In this document: piece after piece, positions 29,558 through 39,826 of the stretch
Position numbering within the stretch: the stretch's first letter is position 1
Layout: the number at the start of each line of letters is the position of its first letter
Origin: UBA4742 sp963734965
GTDB taxonomy: Bacteria; Actinomycetota; Acidimicrobiia; Acidimicrobiales; Acidimicrobilacustridaceae
DNA: 64,000 nt
NCBI GenBank assembly: GCA_963734965.1
Contig: CAVTJK010000003.1
Coordinates: forward strand, 930,001 to 994,000
Direction: 5' to 3'
Made by a program: the position numbers and the translations under genes
Notes under the pieces: model-generated
The model's input: only the letters and a program-made list of their open reading frames with translations
The model's database searches: none
What the model was told of the DNA's origin: nothing

Positions 29558-30481
29558 CGTGGACGAACGTGGCTCGGCGCTACGACGCCGGTGCGCCGGC
29601 GCCACTCGTCGAGCAGATCGCCGAGGGTCTGAGCCGAGCGCGATCTCGGGCTGCCACCCCGTGGTCTTGTGGACCTTGGTCGGATCTCCTCGCAGCACCG
29701 GGACGTCGACCGGGCGTTGCAGCGACAGATCCTCCTCGAGTCGCATCGGCCGCCGGGCCATCGACACGAGCTCGGCGGCCAGGTCGCTGATGGCGATGTC
29801 GACGCCGGAGCACACGTTGTAGGCCTCGCCGGGCTCGCCATGGACCATCAGCAGGCGGTAGGCGCGAACGACGTCGCGGACGTCGGTGAAGTCCCGGCGG
29901 GGCGTGAGGTTGCCCACAGGGACGATCTCGGTGCCGTCGAACTCGTTGCGGGCGATGCGCTCGGCGATGGCCGGCGCGACGAACCGGTTGGTCTGGCCGG
30001 GTCCGAGATGGTTGAAGGCGCGCACCCGCAGCACGGCCAGGTCGTAGGCCAGGTGGGCTTGCAGGCCGACGAAGTCGGCGGCGACCTTGCTCACCGCGTA
30101 GGGCGTCACTGGTCGCAGCGGCGCGTCCTCGGGGATCGGCAGCTCGCTCAGCGCCACGCGCCCGTACACGTCAGCGCTGCTCACCGACAGCACACGGGGC
30201 CGGCCGGCCAGGCACGCTTGGAGCAGGTTCAGGGTGCCGAGGCGTTCGCCTGGAAGGCGGCCGGCGGCTCGCTGCCACGAGCCGCCCACGTCGCTCCACC
30301 CGGCCAGGTGGTACACGGCTTCGGGCGCCACATCGGACACGTAGGCCTCGACCGCACCGGCGTCGAGCAGGTCGGGCCCGTCGGCCCGGTCCACCCCGAT
30401 CACCGTGTCGCCCATGGCTTCGAGGTGGGCGACCAGGTGTCGACCGACGAAGCCGGCGGCTCCGGTCACCAGCGCACGCAT
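29542..30481 (-). CDS. rmd: Rmd-like GDP-4-keto-6-deoxy-D-mannose reductase
   Basis: This extended SDR reads RALVTGAAGFVGRHLVAHLE, YHLAGWSDVGGSWQ, NLLQACLAGRPRVLSVSSAD VYG, catalytic YAVSKVAADF (Tyr-x3-Lys), RAFNHLGPGQTNRFVAPAIA and TPRRDFTDVRDVVRAYRLL. The FNHLGPGQ...FVAPAIA stretch and the short N-terminus match Rmd, which makes GDP-D-rhamnose; a related epimerase is the alternative. A wobble indel near 29625 separates the last 25-30 residues (LGDLLDEWRRRTGVV), so the exact stop (29542 to about 29580) is uncertain and may lie inside palindrome B. It is coupled by ATGA to the upstream glycosyltransferase. Confidence 0.75.
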
Positions 30482-31626
30482 CAGGTCCTGGAGCTTAGGG
30501 CGGCGAGGCGACGGTAGACAGCGACGAGTCCGGCCGCGGTCGCGTCCCACGAGAACCGTGCGGCTCTGGACGCGGCCCCGAGCGCGCATGGCGTCGGCTC
30601 GGTCGGGACCGGCGAGGACCCGGTCGATGGCGTCGGCCAACATGTCGGGATCGCGGGCATCGACGAGCAGCCGCGGCGTCGCCCACCACTTCGGGCAGCG
30701 AGCCGACCCGGGTCGTGACCACCGGCGTGCCGGCGGCCATCGCCTCGATCGGCGGGCAGCCCGAAGCCCTCGTAGATCGACGGGTAGGCGTACACGCAGG
30801 CGGCCCGCAGCAGGGCGGCGCGCTGGTCGTCGCTCGACCCACCCCAGGCCGCTGGATGCGCCGGCGTGCGGGCTGTCCAGCGATGGCCCGGTCCAGCGCG
30901 TCGGCGCCCCAGCCGTCAGGGCCGGCGATCACCAGGTGGAGATCGGGATGCGACGGAGCCAGCCCGTCGAAGGCGCGCACGAGCGACGGTAGGTCCTTTC
31001 GGGGCTCGACGGTGCCGATGGCCAGCACGAACGGGTCGGCACCGGCCAGACGGCGGCCCGCGGCCGCGTCGGTCCCGTCGCCGTCTCGGCGAGCCAGGGC
31101 GTTGACGCCGTAGGGGACGACGACGATCCGGTCGGCGTCGACCCCGAACTCCTCGCCGATCTCGTCGGCCACGAAGGCGAGCCGGTGTGGACGGTGGCGC
31201 CCCGGGCCAGCGCCCGCCGGATGAGCGGCGGGATAGGCCAAGGTGTCGGCCGTGCACATCTCGGGGATGGTGGACGAAGGTCAGGTCGTGGACCGACATC
31301 AGCTCGGCCGCCCGCCGTGCCGGGGGCACCACGTAGTTCGGGCCGTGGACCACGTCCACCGGGCCGGTCCACCACTCGATCGGGGGACGGTCCGCATGGG
31401 ACCAGGCCAGCCGCAGACGGCCGGGCGGCCATCGGCCGGGTCGTCGTCCTGCACGCCGGGCGGCACGGCGCGGCCAGGTCGGCGCGTCCCGCGCCAGGTG
31501 ATGCCGAAGGCGACGACGTCGAGATCAGCGTCGACGGCCAGCCGTTCGATCAGACCTCGGTGGTGACCACCCCGACACCGGTGCGCGGCCCGAGGAGCGG
31601 CGGTGGCGTCGAAGGCGAGCTCGCAT
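30481..31626 (-). CDS. GT4-family glycosyltransferase
   Basis: Reconstruction gives an N-terminus of the type AFDATALLGPRTGVGVVTT, then DVVHGPNYVVPPARRAAELM, SVHDLTFVHHPE, IVVVPYGVN, the donor domain FVLAIGTVEPRKDLPSLVRA FD and YPSIYEGFGLP with EAMAAGTPVVTTRVGSLPEV V. This is the O-antigen mannosyl/rhamnosyl-transferase type of GT4. Many wobble indels occur over its whole length, so no single frame covers more than a third of it. The start at 31626 overlaps the stop of the small gene upstream and its own stop overlaps the rmd-like start, forming a three-gene operon. GDP-rhamnose from the neighbour is a reasonable donor, by inference. Confidence 0.72.
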
Positions 31627-31811
31627 CAGGTGGCGACGTCGAGCTGAGTCCGAGGCGGCCGCGCAGGTGGTCGACGACGGCCTCGATCGGGCGGACGGAT
31701 CGCCGCCTCGAGCTCTCGCCGGCGCACCTGGGCCTTCTGGAAGGCGAGCACCCCGAACCCGACGCTCGCGTAGAACGTGTTGCGCAGGACCCGAACGGTC
31801 TCGTTGGCCAT
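31626..31811 (-). CDS. Small conserved-looking helical protein, unknown function
   Basis: This short gene, too small to stand out by length, reads MANETVRVLRNTFYASVGFG followed by VLAFQKAQVRRRELEAAIRP and, after two wobble indels near 31690 and 31645, a segment IEAVVDHLRGRLGL and the end LDVAT (about 60 residues). It has one weakly hydrophobic stretch (FYASVGFGVLAFQ) and then a charged amphipathic helix, reminiscent of small phasin-like or membrane-associated helices. I do not know the family. It is the first gene of the operon with the GT4 and rmd-like genes, divergent from the giant GT2. Confidence 0.5.
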   Translation of the reverse strand: MANETVRVLRNTFYASVGFGVLAFQKAQVRRRELEAAIRPPDRGRRRPPARPPRTQLDVAT

Positions 31812-31916
31812 GCGCAGAGCGTTCCAGAGGTCGGCCTGCGCCGGGCGGAGCCAGCCGCGCCGGGGCCGCTCGGATGGCACCCGGGAGTGGACCGAAGCCG
31901 CCGGAGGGAGGGCGAC

Positions 31917-31922
31917 TACCCT
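31917..31922 (+). promoter_or_regulatory. -10 box (TACCCT) of the giant GT2 gene
   Basis: TACCCT is nine bases before the GTG at 31932, in a 120-base gap between divergent genes. It supports that GTG as start and a near-leaderless transcript. Confidence 0.4.
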
Positions 31923-31931
31923 GCGGCGGTC

Positions 31932-34900
31932 GTGAGACGCGCCGGAGCCAGCCCGGGGACGAGACCGCGGAGCCAGCCGCGACCGTCGTGCATCGGTCGA
32001 GGATGCGCCGGACCAGCCCCTCGTCCGGGCCCGATCCTGGGTCGTCAGGGGGCCCTCAGGTCGCCGTCCCGCCCGTTGCCGGGGACCCCGCCGAGCCGTT
32101 CGGGCCGCCATCGATCCAGACCGAGGCGGTCATCCCGCCCGTCGTGCTGGTGGTGGTCGCCCACGACCCGGGGGAGTGGTTCGACGAAGACGCTGGCCAG
32201 CATCGCCGCCCAGACCTACTCGAACACGTCGATGCTGGTCATCGACGCGGCCAGCGCCGGCGCCGCTCACCGAGCGCGTCGCCGCGGTCCGCGCCCGACG
32301 CCCACGTGCGCCGCCTCGACGACAACGTGGGCTTCGGTCCGGCCGCCAACGAGGTGCTGACCGCGGTGGAAGGCGCCGCGTTCTACCTCTTCTGCCACGA
32401 CGACGTCCGCCTCGAGCCCGACGTGGTGCAGGTGATGGTCGAGGAGGCCTTCCGATCCAACGCCGGCATCGTCGGCGCCAAGGTGGTCGAGTGGAACGAC
32501 CCCGCACGCATCCTCCAGGTGGGCATGGGCGGCCGACAAGACCGGCGCGCCGGCGCCCTAGGTCGAACGGGGCGAGCTCGACCAGGAGCAGCACGACGCG
32601 GTGCGCGACGTGTTCTACGTCCCCGGCGCGGCGACGCTGGTGCGGGCCGACCTGTTCGAGCGCGCTGGGTGGCTTCGACCCCGAGATCGAGCTGCTCGGC
32701 GAGGACCTCGACCTGTCGTGGCGCGCCCACGTGGCCGGCGCCCGGGTGCTGGTGGCGCCCGGCGCGCGCGTCGCCCACCTCGAGGCCCTAGGCCAGCGTC
32801 GTCCGCTCGACGATCGCCGCCGCCTCCAGATGCGCCACCGGCTGCGGTCCAGCCGGGTGGCTACACGGGCTGGTCAGCCGGGTCCGGGTCATGCCTCAGG
32901 CCGCGCTCGTGGCCCTGGTCGAGTTCGTGTTCGGCGTGCTGACCGGCCGCTTCCGCCACGCCGCCGACGTGGTCACGGCCTGGGCCTGGAACGTCCGCCA
33001 CCGCGGCTCGGTCCGAGCCCGTCGCCGCCTGCTGGCCGAGCATCGCGCGGGTGCCCGATCGTGACGTCCGCCGCCTGCAGGTGCGAGGCAGCGCCCGGGT
33101 GTCGGCCTTCCTGCGGGGCCAGCTGGGCCTGGACGGAGCCGGCGAGGACCGACTCGGCACCATGACCGGCGCCGGCCGCGACCTGGTCACCAACCTGCGT
33201 TCGGCCCGAGCTCCGGTCGTCGCTGGTCGCGTGGGTGGCGGTGCTGGCCCTGCTGGCCTTCGGCAGCCGCGAGCTGCTCACCGGCGGCATCCCCGTGATC
33301 GGCCAGTTCGCGGCCTTCCCAGCCATCCCTCGGCCCTGGTGCAGCAGTGGGTGAGCGGCTTCCGCAGCACCGGTCTCGGCTCGGACACCGCCGCGCCCAC
33401 GCTGCTGGGCCTGCTCGGCGGTCTCGGGCTACCTCTTCGTTCGGCGCCATGGGCCTGCTGCGCACCGTGCTGATCGTCGGCGCCCTGCCCCTCGGGGTGC
33501 TCGGCATCTGGCGGCTGGCCCGGCCGCTCGGCTCGCGCCGGGCCCGCATCACCGCCCTGGTGGTCTACGCCTGCCTGCCCGTCGGCCTCAACGCCGTGGC
33601 CCGGGGTCGCTGGGACGGCCTGGTGATGTACGGCCTTCGCTGCCGTGGATGGCCAACCAGCTGGTGCAGGGTCACGCCTGGCTCCGTTCGGGTCCGTGGA
33701 CGGCGACGTCGGACCCGGCGTGGCCGACCGACCGGTGTGGCAGCGCGATCCTGCTGCTGGGTGTGGTCACCGCGCTGGCGGCCATGGTGGTGCCCTTCGC
33801 CGTCGTCCTCGTCGTGGCGATGGCGCGTGGGCTTCGCGCTCGGCGGCCTGCTGCGCGGCCAGGTCCGCGGCGCCCTGCGGCTGCCCGCTCGGGGTGGCCG
33901 TGGGCGGCGCGCTGGTGGCCATCGTGTTGCAGCTCCCGTGGAGCGTGTCCTGGTCACCGGCGGGTGGCGCGCCTTCGTCGGTCTGTCGTCGACCGGCGGC
34001 GAGCCGCTGCCCTCGGCGCCATCCTGCGCTTCGACACCGGTCCGTTCGGCTCGGCCCCGCTCGGCTGGGTCTTCCTGCCGCCGGCCTGCTGGTGCTGGTG
34101 ATCGGCCGCAGCTGGCGACTCGAGTGGGCCGTGCGGGCCTGGGTGGTGATGGCCGGCCGGCATGGCCACCGTGTTCGTGGCCCAGGGGGCGCCGCCCGGC
34201 TGGTTCCCGGCGCCCGAGGTGCTGCTGGCGCCGCCGCGGCCATGGGCCTGGCCCTGGCCACCGGCCTGGGCATGGTGGCCTTCGAGGTCGACCTGCCCGA
34301 CTACCACTTCGGCTGGCGCCAGATCGCCTCGGTGCTGGCCGGCGTGGCGCTGGTCCTCGGCGTCTTCCCCGTCATCGGCGCATCGCTCACCGGGCAGTGG
34401 GGCCTGCCCGACCGGCGACTTCCCGTCGCACCCTGGCCAACCTGAGCGCCAAGGACGGCGGCAACGGGCCCTACCGGGTGCTGTGGCTGGGCGAGGCCGA
34501 GCTGGTGCCGGGCGCGCCCTGGCGGCTGGTCGCGCCGCGCATCGATCACCTGGGGACCGGCGCGGCGCTGTCCTACACCACCTCCGACGAACGGCATGCC
34601 GGACGTGACCGACCTGCAGCCCGGTCCCGACACCGGCGCCACCGCCCAGCTCGGCCGAGACCCTGCAGATCGCCGGCGCCGGCGACACCACCCGGCTCGG
34701 CGCGCTGCTGGCGCCGATGGGCGTGCGCTACATCGTGGTGCCGCTGGCCAACGCGCCGAGGCCCTTCAACACCGGACCGACCAGCCAGCCGACGCGCGTT
34801 GCTGTCCATGCTCAACGACCAGCTCGACCTGGCCGACGTCGACGTCATCGAAGGGGTGGCCGTGTACCGCAACGCCGCCTGGGGACCGACCCGGGCGCAG

Positions 34901-35325
34901 CTGCCGGCCGGCGACGACGTTCCCGCCGGGCGGTCCGGGCATCGCCGCGCGCATCGTGCCCGGGCTGACCGGCGCGCCGACGGCGCTGCCCAGACCCGAG
35001 CCTACCAGTCCTTCGCCGGGCCGCTCGCCGAAGCCGCCGTACCGTCTACCTGTCGGCGGCGGCGTCGGCTCGACTGGAAGCTCCAGGTCGACGGCCGCAC
35101 GGCGCCCCGCGCGCGAGGTGCTCGGCTGGGCCAACACCTTCGAGCCGCTCCGGCCGGGATCGACGGCCACGCTGAGCTACGACACCCCGCCGCCCGCTGG
35201 GCCTGTGCTCGGCGGCCAGACGCTGCTGTGGTTGCTGGTCCTCGGCTACCTGTTCCGCACCCGGGTCCGGGCCCAGGCGGCCCGCGACCGGGTCGAGATC
35301 GAGGCCGAAGGCGGAGCTGGCATGA
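31932..35325 (+). CDS. GT2 glycosyltransferase fused to a large multi-span membrane domain
   Basis: A GT2 domain comes first: PPVVLVVVAHDPGEWFDETL ASIAAQTY, LDDNVGFGPAANEVL, FYLFCHDDVRLEPDVVQVMV (the DD metal-binding pair), VFYVPGAATLVRADLF and IELLGEDLDLSWRAHVAGA. After about residue 300 a long membrane region follows with ten or more spans (VPVIGQFAAFP, TVLIVGALPLGVLGIWRLAR, DYHFGWRQIASVLAGVALVL), then an outside globular part and a last span ending LGYLFRTRVRAQAARDRVEI. Roughly two dozen third-base indels shatter the frame. The same GT2-TM plus DUF5719 pairing is known in other actinobacteria. It probably adds a sugar to a lipid-linked or exported glycan at the membrane; the substrate is unknown. 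Confidence 0.75.
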
Positions 35326-36845
35326 GCCGCGCGCCGAGGCGCCGGTCGGTGCCGCCGTTGGCCGATCGCTGCTGGTGCTGGTCGCCGTCGCTGGTCGGCC
35401 GGGGTCGTGGTCCAGCACCAGCGCGACGAGCGAGAGCGCCCCGGCTCCGCCCGTGCCGGCCTGCCCAGCTCCAGCCCGACGGCCGCCGGCCCGGCGCACG
35501 CTCAGCTCGACCTGGTACTGCGCGGCCGGCACGGCCACCGGCACGGCGACCGGCGTGGCCGAGCAGACCGTCGTCATCGCAGAACGCGTCGACGCGGCCG
35601 TTGACCGGCCAGATCAAGGCGATGACCGACGCGGGCAAGTCGGCCACACGCCTCGTGACCGGTCGCCGGCCCGCGACCACCTCGACGTCCGGGTGTCCGA
35701 CCTGATCGTGGCCCCGTACGCCTCGGCCGTGGTCGAGATGGCCGGCGGCGAGGTGGCGGTGGCCCACGTGCTGAGCGGACCGACGGGCACCTCGACCGCG
35801 GCCTGCTCGTCGGCGCCCTCGTCGCACTGGTACGTCCCCTCCGGCACCACCGAACCCGGGCACCCGCCAGCTGCTGGCGCTGTTCAACCCGTTCCCGAGC
35901 GACGCCATCGCGACGGTGACCTTCGCCACCGACGACGGGATCCGGACGCCCGACGGCTACGACGGGCTGGTGGTTCCCGGCGGCCAGGTGACCGTGCTCG
36001 ACGTCGACGGCCATGGTCACCCTGCGCAACGAGCTGTCCACGACCGTCGCGGTGCGCGAGGGCCGCCTCATCGTCGACCAGGTCCAGTCGTCGGACGGCA
36101 CCGGCGCACCACCAAGGGCCTGGCGGTCACGCCCGGCGCACCCCGGCGCCGCGTCGACGTGGTGGTTCGCCGACGGGCCGGCCACGCCAGAGCCTCAAGC
36201 CGACGTTCTGGGTGGCCGAACCCCGGATCGACGGCGGCGAAGGTGACGTTGCGGGTGCGCCTGGACGACGCCGGGAGACGGCACCGTCTCGCCCGTCGAC
36301 GGCCACCGTGGGCCCCGGCGAGCTACTCGTCAGGTCGACCTGACCGGCAACCGCCGGGTGCCGGTGGGCGTCGGGTTCACCGTGCGTGGCGCCGCTCGGC
36401 CGCGGATCAACCGGTCGTCGTCGAGCGGTACTCGATCACCGCTCCGCCGGCGACGCCCACCGGCTTCGACGTGACGATGGGTTCACCCGTGCTTGGCCCA
36501 TCGCTGGCTCGTTCCCGTCGGCATCCACGACGACGACCGACCGCTCGATCGTCATCGTCACCAACCCGTCGGCCACCGAGGCGGTCCACGTCCGCCTGGC
36601 GACGGTGATCGGCGGAAAGCTCCAGCCCATCGAGGGGACCACGGCCAGCGAGACGATCCCGGCCGGCGCCCGCGGGGCCTTCGGGGTGCCCGACGTCGTC
36701 AAGACGGCCGGCTTCGTTCTTCATCGTGGCCGACGGACCGGTCGTGGTGGAGCAGCGTCCTGGGCTTCACCAGGCGGGACTGGCGGGGCCGCTGGCCATC
36801 CCGGTCGCGATCGACGCGACCACCGTCGCCCCGGGTCGGTTCTAG
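35322..36845 (+). CDS. DUF5719 family protein, exported or membrane-anchored
   Basis: The ATG at 35322 overlaps the GT2 stop. After an early hydrophobic segment (GRSLLVLVAVAG) and a Pro/Ala linker comes the family hallmark STWYCAAGTATG, then TVVIAN, DLIVAPYASAVVEMAGGEVA VAHVL, CSSAPSSHWYVPSGTT, LLALFNPFPSDAIATVTFAT DDG and beta-strand repeats (TLRNELSTTVAVREGRLIVD), ending IDATTVAPGRF at 36845. It is predicted to sit outside the membrane as beta-sandwich domains. Wobble indels are frequent. DUF5719 genes are usually found directly behind the giant GT2, as here, so a joint role in surface glycosylation is likely; biochemistry is unknown. Confidence 0.72.
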
Positions 36846-37263
36846 GTGGAGCGCCTGGTCGTCGCGGCCGGCGCTGGTGGCGGTCGCGGTCGCCATCGCG
36901 TTGATCCTCAGCCGGCGGCGACCCGACGCTCCGACCCAGCCCGACTGGACGGTCCCGGCGCTGGTCGACCGAGCCGACTTCGCCCGGCCCGACGCGCCCT
37001 GGCTGGTGGCGGTGTTCACCTCGGCCACCTGCGCCACCTGCGCACGGCGTGGTCGAGGCGGCCGCGGCCGCTCGAGACCGACGCCGTCGTCGTGGTCGAG
37101 GCCGAAGCCAAGGCCGATGCGCGACCTGCACGATCGCTACGGCATCGACGCCGTGCCCACGGTCGTGATCGCCGACGACGAGGGCGTGGTCCGCGGCTCG
37201 TTCGTCGGACCGGTCACCGCCACCGATCTCTGGGCCAAGGTGGCCGAGCTCCGCGACGACTGA
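36846..37263 (+). CDS. Membrane-anchored thioredoxin-like protein
   Basis: This protein of about 138 residues has an N-terminal anchor (VERLVVAAALVAVAVAIALI L), a short linker SRRRPDAPTQPDWTVPALVD and a thioredoxin fold with FTSATCATCAGVV, where the redox pair is C-A-T-C, and the cis-Pro segment YGIDAVPTVVIADDEGVV. It ends AKVAELRDD. Four wobble indels (near 36875, 37050, 37070 and 37122) are repaired by dropping one base each. The GTG follows the DUF5719 stop with no gap, so it is the third gene of that operon. It would keep cysteines of an exported partner reduced; the two Cys of DUF5719 are a possible client (inference). Confidence 0.7.
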
Positions 37264-37281
37264 CTCGGTGGCCACCGCTCG

Positions 37282-37328
37282 TTCTGGCGGCGATGGAGGG
37301 CGCCTGGCGCCCTCAGATGCCGCCGGAA
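37282..37328. repeat. 47-bp palindromic repeat, family B, copy 4
   Basis: Arms TTCTGGCGGCGAT and ATGCCGCCGGAA (slightly diverged) flank GGGCGCC/GGCGCCC. It lies in the 93-base gap between the convergent ends of the thioredoxin gene and ftsH. Confidence 0.88.
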
Positions 37329-37356
37329 CCCGAGGAAACCCCGAGTGAGGGAGCGG

Positions 37357-39367
37357 CTAGCCGATCTCGGTGGGGGGCCAGTCGCGGCTGGCCGGCGCCA
37401 GGTTGGGGTCGCTCGCGGGGGCGGGCTCGTGGGTCTCGGAGCCGTGGCCGTTGGTCGTCGCCCGACGACGGGGTCGGGCCGACGGTGTGGGCCTTGGCGT
37501 GCACCGGTACCCCGTTGTTGGCCAGCTCGAGCAGGCGGGTGACCTCGGCACCGGCGATGGTCTCGTACTCGAGCAGGGCTCGGGCCACCAGGTCGAGACC
37601 CTTGCGGTGGTCGGTCAGCACCTCGCGGCAGTGCTGCTCCTGCTCGCGCAGGATGCGCTCGACCTCTTCGTCGATGACGCGGGCGGTGTCGTCGCTGTAG
37701 TCGCGGGTGTGCATCAGGTCGTCGCCCAGGAAGACCTGGTTCTGCGAGCCCCACGCCATCGGGCCGATGCGCGTGCTCATGCCCCACTCGCGCACCATCT
37801 TGCGAGCCCGCTCGGTGGCGACCACGAGGTCGTTGTTGGCACCGGTGGACACGACGCCGAAGACCAGCTCCTCGGCGATGCGACCACCCATGGCCACCGC
37901 GATCGACTCCTCGAGGTAGTCCTGGTTGTAGCTGTGGCGCTCCTCGGCGGGCAGGTACTGCGTGACGCCGAGGGCCATGCCTCGGGGCAGGATCGTCACC
38001 TTGTGGATCGGGTCGGTGTTGGGCAGCACGGCACCGCACACGGCGTGACCGGCCTCGTGGTAGGCGGTCAGCTCCTTCTCCTTGTCGGACAGCACCGTCG
38101 ACTCGCGCTCCTGGCCCATCAGCACACGGTCGCGAGCCTGCTCGAAGTCCTCCATGTAGACGGACTCGGCGCCACGGCGCACGGCGAACAGCGCCGCCTC
38201 GTTGACCAGGTTGGACAGGTCGGCACCGCTCATGCCGGGCGTGCCCCGGGCCACGATGCTGAGGTCGACGTCGGGGGCGATGCGCTTGCCCTTGGTGTGC
38301 ACGCCGAGGATGGCGAGGCGCTCGGGGTACTCGGGCAGGGGCACGACGACCTGGCGGTCGAAACGGCCGGGCCGCAGGAGGGCGGGGTCGAGGATGTCGG
38401 GCCGGTTGGTCGCCGCCATCATCACGATGCCGGTGGTGGCCTCGAAGCCGTCCATCTCGGACAGCATCTGGTTGAGGGTCTGCTCGCGCTCGTCGTGGCC
38501 GCCGCCCAGCCCGGCGCCGCGCTTGCGACCGATCGAGTCGATCTCGTCGACGAAGATGATGGCCCGGCCCATCTTGCGGGCCGAGGCGAACAGGTCGCGC
38601 ACCCGGCTGGCGCCGACGCCGACGAACATCTCCATGAAGTCCGAGCCGCTGACCGACATGAACGGCACACCGGCCTCACCGGCCACGGCTCGGGCGATCA
38701 GGGTCTTGCCGGTGCCCGGAGGACCGACCAGCAGGATGCCCTTGGGGATGCGCGCGCCGATCTCGGCGAACCTGTCCGGGTACTTCAAGAAGTCGACCAC
38801 CTCGGTGATCTCCTGCTTGACCCCCTCGTAGCCGGCGACGTCGGCGAAGGTCGTGCCGGGACGCTCGGCGCTGTAGGTCTTGGCCCGCGATCGTCCGATG
38901 GACATGATGCCGCCCATCTGACCCTGGGCGCGTCGTTGCATCCAGACGAAGAAGCCGATCAGCAACAGGACCGGCAACAGCAGGGGGATCCACGTCTCCC
39001 ACACGCTCGACGTCGGGGTCTCGAACTTGATCCCGTGCTCGTTGAACGTCTTGACGTCGGCGTCGGGCAGCGGGGTGGGGCCGGTGGTCGTGACCTTGTC
39101 GCCGTTGGTCAGGGTGCCGGTGATGTGACCGTTGGTGTTGTTGTAGGTGGCGCTCTTGACGTCGCCCGCCTTGGCCTTGTTCAAGAACGTGCCGTAGGAG
39201 ACCTGCGAGCCGGAATCGACCTTGGCCAGGCTGGGGATCAGCAGCACGCCGAGGATCACCGCCGCCACGACCCACATCGTCCACCGCGGCCACCCCTGAT
39301 CGCCCCCGAATCGTCCCGAACCGCGCCTTTCCTGGCCCGGCGGCGGCGGGGGGATCTCAGAACTCAT
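37357..39367 (-). CDS. ftsH: ATP-dependent zinc metalloprotease FtsH
   Basis: FtsH degrades membrane and short-lived proteins as a hexamer in the membrane. A Pro-rich N-terminus precedes the first span (WTMWVVAAVILGVLLIPSL), an outside domain, a second span (WIPLLLPVLLLIGFFVW), the AAA domain with GPPGTGKT, the pore segment FMEMFVGVGASRVRDLF, FVDEID, the SRH (ATNRPDILDPALLRPGRFDR) and the zinc motif HEAGH. The repaired length is 669 residues. One doubled third base (Gly, gg+c/g) near 37465 puts the last 36 residues in another frame; the true end is THEPAPASDPNLAPASRDWP PTEIG at 37357. TACGCT seven bases before the ATG suggests a leaderless message. Confidence 0.95.
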
Positions 39368-39374
39368 GGCTCAT

Positions 39375-39380
39375 AGCGTA
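39375..39380 (-). promoter_or_regulatory. -10 box of ftsH (TACGCT), leaderless
   Basis: TACGCT on the minus strand is exactly seven bases before the ftsH ATG. TTGACC lies further upstream, but at 21 bases the spacer is longer than usual. Confidence 0.5.
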
Positions 39381-39454
39381 GAAGAGATCACCGAAAATAC
39401 CGGTCAAGTGTGCCGACTGACCCGAGCTCAGAGCCCGGAGCAGGGCCGGAGCGG

Positions 39455-39685
39455 TCAGGAGGCTCGTTCGGCTCGATACGGCGAGCGGGCGGTCGAACGA
39501 CCATCGGTGAGGTTCCAGCCGTGGGGCACGGTCAGCCCGGCGGCGTGGCGCCGGCACAGGTCATAGGTCGACGGATCGGCCTCGGCGGCCACGTCGTCGA
39601 GCCACACGGTGCTCGAGGCGTACCGGTACGAGAGCGTCGCGGCGGCGGGTTCTCCGCACCCGGGTCGGGCGCATCGGCGATTCAT
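39455..39685 (-). CDS. DUF3499 family protein
   Basis: This 76-residue protein reads MNRRCARPGCGEPAAATLSY, then RYASSTVWLDDVAAEADPST YDLCRRHAAGLTVPHGWNLT. The Cys pairs (CARPGC and YDLCRRH) look like a small zinc-binding fold. DUF3499 is restricted to actinobacteria and is commonly found beside phosphomannomutase, Trm112 and DUF5719 genes, as in this region, but its function is unknown. The frame is intact. It is transcribed towards ftsH and is divergent from the CPBP gene. Being so small and conserved in place, it may be a regulator or an accessory subunit; this is only inference. Confidence 0.8.
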   Translation of the reverse strand: MNRRCARPGCGEPAAATLSYRYASSTVWLDDVAAEADPSTYDLCRRHAAGLTVPHGWNLTDGRSTARSPYRAERAS

Positions 39686-39716
39686 GGGAGCCGACGCTAT
39701 CTGGACGGCCGGGCGG

Positions 39717-39804
39717 GGCCCGGGATCGCGTGTGCATCGATCGGCCTGATGTCGCCAGAGCCGGCCCGGGATCGCGTCCGCACCATCGGGGAGCGATCCG
39801 GGCC
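39717..39804. repeat. Direct repeat plus inverted repeat in a divergent promoter region
   Basis: GGCCCGGGATCGCG occurs at 39717-39730 and again at 39763-39776, and a near-complement GCGATCCGGGCC lies at 39793-39804, able to form a stem with the second copy (one bulged base). The element fills most of the 149 bases between the divergent DUF3499 and CPBP genes and ends 17 bases before the CPBP -10 box. Confidence 0.5.
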
Positions 39805-39820
39805 CCGTCGGAGCCCGCTA

Positions 39821-39826
39821 TAGCCT
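39821..39826 (+). promoter_or_regulatory. -10 box (TAGCCT) of the CPBP protease gene, leaderless
   Basis: TAGCCT is eight bases before the GTG at 39835 without a ribosome binding site, as at other leaderless starts here. Confidence 0.5.

Noticed and set aside
33347..36343. 998-codon plus-strand open frame as one large protein
   Set aside because: It strings together pieces of the GT2 membrane domain and DUF5719 in wrong frames; family motifs appear only after local frame repair and show two genes with an ATGA junction.
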